DNA of 64,000 nt, taken from NCBI RefSeq assembly GCF_030817215.1, contig NZ_JAUSZA010000001.1:2888501-2952500 (forward strand). Reading direction: 5' to 3'. Within the stretch, counting starts at the first letter, position 1, and each line of letters opens with the position of its first letter. This document shows, one piece after another, positions 58,375 to 64,000 of the stretch. The DNA is from Paenibacillus sp. V4I3 (GTDB lineage: Bacteria; Bacillota; Bacilli; Paenibacillales; NBRC-103111). The notes under the pieces were generated by a model. The model was given only the letters and a program-made list of their open reading frames with translations, searched no databases and was not told the origin of the DNA. A program made the translations under genes and the position numbers.

Positions 58375-59228
58375 AGAGCAAAACAACGGATCGTTTGGCC
58401 ACGTTGTATTTCTGGGCATCGGGCATTGTTATTATATTGATTCTGGCTTGGTTTCTATTTCGAATATTAGGTGATGGTGTTCCACATTTATCTTGGAATT
58501 TCATCTTCGGGAAGTCTGAGGAGATCAAAGCTGGCGGCGGTGTAGGTCCGCAATTGTTCAACTCCTTCTATGTCCTATTCTTATCCTTGCTGATATCCAT
58601 TCCAATCGGTTTATTCTCGGGGATATACTTGGCGATATACGCACAAAAAAATTGGTTTACGGATCTCGTTCGTATCTCGGTTGAAGCTCTTGCTTCTGTT
58701 CCTTCTATCGTATTTGGATTGTTCGGTTTCTTACTTTTTGCTAATTTGCTAGGTCTGAAGTTTTCAATTATTGGTGGGGCCGCGACGGTTGCTCTGCTTA
58801 ACTTACCTGTTATGGTAAGGGTCACAGAGGTAGCTATACGTACGGTTCCTGAATCTTATTGGGAGGCAAGCCTTGCACTTGGCTCAACAAGATGGCAAGC
58901 CATTCGCAAAGTGCTCATACCTGCATCGCTACCAAGCTTAATTACGGGGATTACGTTGATTGCAGGACGTGCGTTAGGCGAATCTGCCATTCTAATTTAC
59001 ACGGCCGGCTTATCGGTTTCTCGCTTCTTTCCGGATTTCAATCCACTGAAGATGGGGGAGACGCTATCCGTTCATCTCTGGTATATTGGCGCTGAAGCGT
59101 TAGTTCCGGATGCCAAGGAAATCGCTAAAGGAAGTGCCGCGCTGCTCCTGATCGTCGTACTCATCTTTAACCTACTTGTCAGTATACCAAGCCGAATTTT
59201 ACAAAAAAGACTTTCCGGGGGGAAATAA
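58371..59228 (+). CDS. pstA: Phosphate ABC transporter permease PstA
   Basis: PstA is the second membrane subunit, 285 aa with six membrane segments. The coupling motif YWEASLALGSTRWQAIRKVLIPASLPSL lies near residue 165-190. Its ATG overlaps the pstC stop by four bases (ATGA), ensuring equal output of the two permeases. Other parts typical of the family are GIYLAIYAQKNWFTDLVR and LASVPSIVFGLFG. Confidence 0.93.
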   Translation: MKSKTTDRLATLYFWASGIVIILILAWFLFRILGDGVPHLSWNFIFGKSEEIKAGGGVGPQLFNSFYVLFLSLLISIPIGLFSGIYLAIYAQKNWFTDLVRISVEALASVPSIVFGLFGFLLFANLLGLKFSIIGGAATVALLNLPVMVRVTEVAIRTVPESYWEASLALGSTRWQAIRKVLIPASLPSLITGITLIAGRALGESAILIYTAGLSVSRFFPDFNPLKMGETLSVHLWYIGAEALVPDAKEIAKGSAALLLIVVLIFNLLVSIPSRILQKRLSGGK

Positions 59229-59231
59229 ATC

Positions 59232-59993
59232 GTGTCGACCAAGCATAAGATTAAAGCGGACAAATTAAATTTATTTTACGGAGATAATCATGCTCTCCAC
59301 GATATTGAATTGGCCATACAAACGGGAACAATCGCCGCTTTGATCGGTCCTTCTGGCTGTGGAAAATCCACCTTTCTGCGCACTTTGAACCGTATGAATG
59401 ATCTCATTGATAGTGTGCGAATTACTGGAAATGTAGCCGTGGATGGTCACAATATCTATGATTCCGATTCCGATGTTGTTTCACTGCGTAAGCGCGTAGG
59501 GATGGTATTTCAACGTCCAAATCCATTTCCGATGAGTATTTATGACAACATTGCCTATGGCCCTCGCATCCATGGTACGAAGAAGAAAGCGGTCCTAGAC
59601 GAAATCGTAGAACGCAGTCTTGTACAAGCCGCCTTGTGGGATGAAGTAAAGGATCGTTTGCATAAATCTGCTCTAGGCCTGTCCGGCGGACAACAACAGC
59701 GTTTATGCATCGCACGGTTACTAGCTGTAGAGCCCGACGTACTTCTTATGGATGAGCCTACATCGGCGCTAGATCCAATCTCAACGCTCAAAGTTGAAGA
59801 GTTGACACAAACATTGAAAGAGAAATACACCATCATTATCGTTACGCACAACATGCAGCAGGCGGCAAGGATTTCGGATATGACCTCCTTCTTCCTAAAT
59901 GGATACTTAGTGGAAACGGACAAGACGGATAAAATTTTCACCAATCCGAATGATCAACGTACGGAAGATTACATTACGGGAAGATTCGGTTAA
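59232..59993 (+). CDS. pstB: Phosphate ABC transporter ATP-binding protein PstB
   Basis: PstB is the ATPase of the importer, 253 aa. It has Walker [10 protein letters not shown] (about 36-44), the Q-loop in [13 protein letters not shown], the signature [13 protein letters not shown] and Walker B VLLMDEP with TSALDP. The family-specific segment [12 protein letters not shown] after Walker A is also present. It starts at a GTG at 59232, three bases after the pstA stop, with GGGGGG upstream. Confidence 0.94.
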   Translation: MSTKHKIKADKLNLFYGDNHALHDIELAIQTGTIAALIGPSGCGKSTFLRTLNRMNDLIDSVRITGNVAVDGHNIYDSDSDVVSLRKRVGMVFQRPNPFPMSIYDNIAYGPRIHGTKKKAVLDEIVERSLVQAALWDEVKDRLHKSALGLSGGQQQRLCIARLLAVEPDVLLMDEPTSALDPISTLKVEELTQTLKEKYTIIIVTHNMQQAARISDMTSFFLNGYLVETDKTDKIFTNPNDQRTEDYITGRFG

Positions 59994-60018
59994 CTACAAC
60001 TGAGGGGAGAGACGTAAT

Positions 60019-60678
60019 ATGGACGCAAGACCTGGGTTTCATCAATCATTGTCAGTTTTGCAAAGTGAATTGCAGGATATGGGGGAAAGCGTTAAGGATT
60101 TGATTCTTAAGTCCGTGGAGTCGTTGGCCAAGTTTGATGAGAATGCTGCACGGCAAGTCATTAAGAATGATGATCTCATTGATGATTATTTAACGACAAT
60201 CGATGAGCTTTGCCTTCGATTAATTGCTTTACAACAACCAATGGCAAGTGATCTGCGAATCATTGGAACGGCAATGAAAATCGCTACAGACTTGGAACGA
60301 ATTGCTGATCATGCCGTAGATATTGCAAAGATTACGATCCGTCTCGCTGGAGAAGAGCTTGTTAAGCCGCTCGAAGTCATTCCTGAAATGGCCGATATTG
60401 CCATTGAGATGCTGCATGAGAGCCTCCTTTCTTATACAGAACGCGATGTTCACAGGGCTGCATCGCTTGCCGAGAAAGATGACCGCGTGGATAAGCTATA
60501 TAGCTCAGTAATGCAGGAATTGATGGGGATGATGGGTTCGGATTACAATCGTAACCGCCAGTTGACCCATTTATTGTTTGTTGCCCATTTCTTAGAGCGT
60601 GTAGCTGATCACACAACGAATATCGGTGAAGGTGTTATTTATATGGTTACAGGGAAACGCAAAGATTTGAATGTGTAA
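60019..60678 (+). CDS. phoU: Phosphate transport regulator PhoU
   Basis: PhoU is a cytosolic three-helix-bundle protein with two similar halves that links the Pst transporter to the PhoR kinase. The 219-aa sequence shows both repeats of the metal-cluster motif: IATDLERIADHAVDIAK and HFLERVADHTTNIGE. It starts at ATG 60019 after a GAGGGGAGA site, 25 bp from pstB, and ends the operon. Confidence 0.94.
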   Translation: MDARPGFHQSLSVLQSELQDMGESVKDLILKSVESLAKFDENAARQVIKNDDLIDDYLTTIDELCLRLIALQQPMASDLRIIGTAMKIATDLERIADHAVDIAKITIRLAGEELVKPLEVIPEMADIAIEMLHESLLSYTERDVHRAASLAEKDDRVDKLYSSVMQELMGMMGSDYNRNRQLTHLLFVAHFLERVADHTTNIGEGVIYMVTGKRKDLNV

Positions 60679-60694
60679 GTTAATCCAATACAGA

Positions 60695-60736
60695 AGGGAC
60701 GCTCCTAAGTCATCATGACTTGTGAGCGTCCCTTTT
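60695..60736 (+). terminator. Terminator of the pst operon, bidirectional
   Basis: AAGGGACGCTC pairs with GAGCGTCCCTT around an inner AAGTC/GACTT stem, followed by Ts. The convergent kinase gene ends at 60737, and the arm suits both strands. Confidence 0.88.
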
Positions 60737-62314
60737 TCATGTGCGTGAGGCTGTAATCGGAAAGCGAATGAGGAATGTTGTTCCTTTCTCACTTGACTGA
60801 ACTTCAATCGAAGCATGATGCCTGGCAGCTATGCTGTAACAAATAGCTAAACCGAGCCCTGTACCTTCATCTTTGGTCGTGAAAAAAGGTCTTCCTAGCT
60901 TCTCCAAATGTTCCTCATTAATTCCTATACCTTCATCAGCAATAAGTAGAACGACGTGTTCTGTCTCGGTGTATGTTTCAATTCTCAGTTTACCGCCGAG
61001 GCTCATGGCTTCCAGACCATTCATACACATATTCAGTATAAGTTGACGCATTTCTTTATCGTCGAGTTGAATGACAGGACAATCCTTGAATTGGAAATGA
61101 ACATGCTTTCCGGACATGACGGCTTCTGCTTGGATGAGGGGAAGGAGCATTTCGATAATACGGTTGATATGTTCGGGCTTTTGGTGGGACTGCTTATTTT
61201 TGGCTAGGGATAAGTATTCAGTAATAATTTCGTTCGCTCGGTCCAACTCTTCCAGCATGATGGGGATGTATTCTTTTTGCATATGACGATCGTTCTCGCG
61301 AAATAATTGGAGGAAGCCACGAATGGTCGTCATCGGGTTGCGAATCTCATGGGCAATACCGGCGGCCATTTCCCCAACTAGATTGAGTTGAGCTAGACGA
61401 GCCATTTCCGATTCAAATCGCAAGCTTTCCGTGATATCGACGGCAACTTCGAGTAAGCAGCTTTCATTTTCAATATCGATGATTTCCGTTGAAAGCAGGG
61501 CTGTTCGAATTTCCTTGGACTTGGTTTCGTACTTGACCTTGCAATTATGGATGACATCATTAAACTTGCCTGAATCACCCACTTCAGCTCGTAAGAGATC
61601 TAGTGTAGTTCCAATGATTTCATCGCCATAGCCTGTATATTGTTTCCAACTTTCATTAATTTCGAGATAGGTGAGGTCAGATAGACGGCGGATGGCCATC
61701 AAAGAAGGAGAGAGCATGAACATTTTCTTGAAATGTTCTTGTGATTTTATCAGCTTTTCATGGGCATCCACTAATTCGGAGGTTCGCTCTTCCACCCATT
61801 GTTCCAAAAGAAAATTTTGCTGCTTTAATTTCTCTTCCGCTTCAGCTAACTTGCGATTCGTCTCTTCGAGATCTAACGTTCGCTTATGCAGCAGTTCACT
61901 TTGATATTTGATTTTTTGATGATTGAGGTGCATGTTAACGAAGCCGTCGACTTTCATACGCAGCATTTTAGGATGAATAGGTTTGAATAAATAATCAATA
62001 GAGCCCACATGATAGCCCTTCAAAACATGCTCGATAGAGGTGCTGAGAGCCGTTAGGAAGATGATGGGAATATCCTGACAAGCTTTCCGCTGCTTGATCA
62101 GTTCCGCCGTCTCGAAGCCACTAAGTCCAGGCATTTGCACATCCATCAAGATTACAGCGATGTGATCAGCGGGTTCTTTCAATAAATATCTCAGAACTTC
62201 CTCCCCAGATTGCAAAGAAATAACGTCATAGTTGGAAGAGGCCAGAATGCTATTCAGAGCCAGCAAGTTCTCGTAGCGGTCATCTACCGCCAAGATTTTT
62301 ACTTGTTGTTCCAT
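60737..62314 (-). CDS. Response regulator-PAS-histidine kinase (N-terminal receiver)
   Basis: This 525-aa protein has a receiver domain first (about 1-125: VDDRYENLLAL, phospho-site D58 in VILMDVQMPG, and the FKP lysine), then a coiled-coil (about 140-195), a PAS-like sensor (about 205-300), a HisKA dimerisation domain with the phosphorylated histidine in GIAHEIRNPMTTIRGFLQLF and a C-terminal ATPase with NMCMNGLEA, ADEGIGI and GTGLGLAICY. The start at ATG 62314 follows AAAGGA by six bases; the frame is open 15 codons more. The layout recalls cytosolic hybrid sensor kinases that answer to an external phosphodonor. The partner and signal are unknown, and PhoR is not implied. Confidence 0.9.
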   Translation of the reverse strand: MEQQVKILAVDDRYENLLALNSILASSNYDVISLQSGEEVLRYLLKEPADHIAVILMDVQMPGLSGFETAELIKQRKACQDIPIIFLTALSTSIEHVLKGYHVGSIDYLFKPIHPKMLRMKVDGFVNMHLNHQKIKYQSELLHKRTLDLEETNRKLAEAEEKLKQQNFLLEQWVEERTSELVDAHEKLIKSQEHFKKMFMLSPSLMAIRRLSDLTYLEINESWKQYTGYGDEIIGTTLDLLRAEVGDSGKFNDVIHNCKVKYETKSKEIRTALLSTEIIDIENESCLLEVAVDITESLRFESEMARLAQLNLVGEMAAGIAHEIRNPMTTIRGFLQLFRENDRHMQKEYIPIMLEELDRANEIITEYLSLAKNKQSHQKPEHINRIIEMLLPLIQAEAVMSGKHVHFQFKDCPVIQLDDKEMRQLILNMCMNGLEAMSLGGKLRIETYTETEHVVLLIADEGIGINEEHLEKLGRPFFTTKDEGTGLGLAICYSIAARHHASIEVQSSEKGTTFLIRFPITASRT

Positions 62315-62416
62315 TTCAAATCCTTTCCGTGCTTGTACAAGCTTGTACGCACCTAACAATCCATCTCTCTCTTTTTCGGGAAAAAGATTGAATTCCCTCT
62401 TTTTTTTTTGAAGTCT

Positions 62417-62433
62417 TTACATACATTTTACAT
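62417..62433 (+). promoter_or_regulatory. PhoP box before the EAL-GGDEF gene
   Basis: TTTACA-N5-TTTACA (62417-62422, 62428-62433), two perfect half-sites with the right spacing, oriented toward the gene at 62506. It lies in the 190-bp divergent region, about 75 bp before that start codon. No well-formed -10 was found near it. Confidence 0.55.
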
Positions 62434-62505
62434 ATGGATAATAAAGCCAGTCATTTGGTTTGATAGACTAGTGTAATAAGTATATTCAGGTAAGGGATGA
62501 TGGAC

Positions 62506-64000
62506 ATGAATACTCAGTCAGAAATGTTGGAACAATTCTTTAAAATGATAGATAAAGAGTACATATATTCCGTATATCAACCTATTATCTCGCTGCAGGA
62601 TGGTCATGTAATGGGGTATGAAGCGTTAACGCGAGGCCCCAAAGATAGTCCCTTTCATTCACCTTTGGCTATGTTTCAATTCGCAGAACAGCAAGGTGAG
62701 CTCTATATGCTTGAGCAGCTTGCTCGTGAAAAAGCGATTAAAGGATCCATTTTAGAGCATCCGCAGCAGTTGCTTTTTATCAATATTTCATCCCAAGTGC
62801 TTTACGATCCTGGGTTTGTTCCTGGTAAAACGCTTGAGATTTTGCAGAAATACGGACTCCGCCCAAGCAATGTCGTTTTTGAAATTACGGAAAGAAGTTC
62901 GATTGAGGATTTCTCCTTAGCTCAAAAAATTCTGGAGCATTACCGTAAACAAGGCTATCGAATTGCCATAGATGATGCTGGTGCGGGGTATTCCTCCCTA
63001 CAAGCGATTGCGGAACTTCAACCTGATTTTATTAAAATTGATCGTTCACTCATAGAAAATATACATAAAAACAAAGTAAAAGAATATATCCTTGAAACGT
63101 TTGTTACTTTTGCTCATAAAATGAATATTTCCCTTATTGCTGAAGGCATTGAACATGCGGATGAACTAACCAAATTAACACGGCTCGGCGTTCATTATGC
63201 CCAAGGCTATTTGCTTGGAAAGCCAAATGAATCTCCCGCGAAAGTGCAGGACATCCATAAAATGTTGATTTGGCAGCATCGTAAAGTACAAGAAGGCAGT
63301 ATGACTTGGAGCATTGGCGACCTGAAAACTCCTGTGAAAGTGTTTGACAAGAAAAAACTGATTTCGGAAGTGGCTGATTACTTCAAAAAAAATCAAGAGG
63401 CAGTGGGTGCTGTCATCGTGGATGAAGAAGTGCCGGTTGGCCTCATGATGAGAGATCGGTTATTTCAACAGTTAACCGGTCAATACGCCTTCTCCTTATT
63501 CTGGAATCGAACTATTGACAGCATTATGGATGAATCGCCGCTAATCGTGGACGAGTTTATACCTGTTGAAGAAGTATCACAGATGGCTACCTCACGCGCA
63601 ATAAACCATTTATACGACCTAGTCATCGTTACAAGCAATGGGAAGATGGGAGGAGTAGCATCCATCAGAACGATTCTTGAGAGTATAACGAATGTACGAA
63701 TGGAATCTGCGCGTGTGGCCAATCCACTAACAGGGCTGCCAGGGAATTTGCAAATCAATCGCGAATTGAACAAGAGGATTAGTGAGAACAAACCGTTTAT
63801 TGTGGTTTATACGGTTCTGGATTACTTCAAATGGTTCAATGATCGGTTTGGATTTCAAAAAGGGGACCAACTGATTCAATATACAGCGGATGTTATGCAG
63901 CAATCCATAGCGGTTTGTGGGACACCGCATGATTTTGTCGGGCATGTGGGAGGCGATGATTTTATCGCGATTTCTGCCACGTTATCTCCCAAACAACTGT
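62506..64000 (+). CDS. EAL-CBS-GGDEF signalling protein (cut by window end)
   Basis: Translation from ATG 62506 (AAGGG nine bases upstream) stays open to the window end, about 498 residues. An EAL phosphodiesterase domain comes first (about 20-250): YEALTRG, FINISSQV, FEITERSS, IAIDDAGAGYSSL, FIKIDRSL and LIAEGIEH, so the catalytic Glu, Asn, Asp and Lys positions all seem to be kept, although loop 6 reads DDAGAG instead of DDFGTG. A CBS-like pair follows (about 265-400: KTPVKVFDKKKLISEVADYF, VGAVIVDEEVPVGLMM). The GGDEF domain then begins at about residue 405 (NPLTGLPGN) and has GGDDF in place of GGDEF. It probably breaks down c-di-GMP under control of nucleotide or metabolite binding. A PhoP box stands upstream. 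Confidence 0.88.
   Translation, partial: MNTQSEMLEQFFKMIDKEYIYSVYQPIISLQDGHVMGYEALTRGPKDSPFHSPLAMFQFAEQQGELYMLEQLAREKAIKGSILEHPQQLLFINISSQVLYDPGFVPGKTLEILQKYGLRPSNVVFEITERSSIEDFSLAQKILEHYRKQGYRIAIDDAGAGYSSLQAIAELQPDFIKIDRSLIENIHKNKVKEYILETFVTFAHKMNISLIAEGIEHADELTKLTRLGVHYAQGYLLGKPNESPAKVQDIHKMLIWQHRKVQEGSMTWSIGDLKTPVKVFDKKKLISEVADYFKKNQEAVGAVIVDEEVPVGLMMRDRLFQQLTGQYAFSLFWNRTIDSIMDESPLIVDEFIPVEEVSQMATSRAINHLYDLVIVTSNGKMGGVASIRTILESITNVRMESARVANPLTGLPGNLQINRELNKRISENKPFIVVYTVLDYFKWFNDRFGFQKGDQLIQYTADVMQQSIAVCGTPHDFVGHVGGDDFIAISATLSPKQL

Noticed and set aside
1-64000. tRNA or rRNA genes
   Set aside because: No cloverleaf-like sequence with a GGTTCGA-type T-loop and no rRNA motif was noticed by eye. 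A tRNAscan run would be decisive.

Overview
The window looks like chromosome of a Gram-positive, endospore-former-type Firmicute, most likely Paenibacillus or a close relative. Reasons: strong AGGAGG ribosome binding sites with frequent GTG and TTG starts, a T-box leader before ileS, the B. subtilis-type LutABC and RhaEW-type rhamnose genes, PhoP direct-repeat boxes before pst, the YpsA and Ctc/L25 families, and short palindrome-rich intergenic repeats. No rRNA, tRNA, CRISPR array or phage was seen. The genus is inferred, not shown.

Layout. 1-646: right end of an IS3-family (IS150-type) element with an A AAA AAG slippage site. 680-6157: amino-acid catabolism (rocD, aspA, rocF) plus a DUF1361 membrane protein and a decayed glyoxalase. 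6515-11571: a GntR/FCD regulator, a nitrate/taurine-type ABC importer and an allantoinase, with two GntR-like palindromes in the leader. 11639-15714: a small secreted or surface-type protein of unknown role, then a T-box-controlled eukaryote-like isoleucyl-tRNA synthetase. 15780-19881: M29 aminopeptidase, AraC regulator with divergent PhyH dioxygenase, VanW protein. 20075-25786: glucuronate isomerase, a 144-bp-period tandem hairpin array, a frameshifted AraC gene divergent from a frameshifted Gfo/Idh/MocA dehydrogenase and an esterase-like hydrolase. 25851-28572: mgsA, ypsA and an MFS exporter. 28581-34059: a mannose/glycan locus (GDP-mannose pyrophosphorylase, six-hairpin glycosidase-like protein, GT4 glycosyltransferase) behind an attenuator, divergent from a HTH gene and a DUF1861 gene, followed by ribosomal protein bL25. 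34767-40363: rhamnose operon with three identical hairpins in its leader. 40465-43448: lactate oxidation lutABC. 43531-47792: mannitol PTS (MtlR activator fused to a fructokinase remnant, then MtlA). 47861-51045: aldo/keto reductase, MarR-motA-motB. 51208-54037: metallo-hydrolase, then an ArsR-regulated flavoprotein with a Cys-pair tail. 54149-60678: chemoreceptor and the phosphate operon pstSCAB-phoU with PhoP boxes. 60737-64000: REC-PAS-histidine kinase and an EAL-CBS-GGDEF protein with its own PhoP box, cut by the window end.

The window reads as a carbon- and phosphate-scavenging region: rhamnose, glucuronate, mannitol, lactate, ureide and mannoside utilisation, each with a local regulator. 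The strongest unexplained signals are non-coding: the 144-bp tandem hairpin array, the three-hairpin rhamnose leader, a 20-bp motif (TTGACwAGAwwwwATGGTCA) shared by the mannose and bL25 promoters, and the PhoP box before a c-di-GMP gene. Several one-base frameshifts (glyoxalase, AraC, Gfo/Idh/MocA, 5' end of pstC) may be gene decay or draft-sequence errors.
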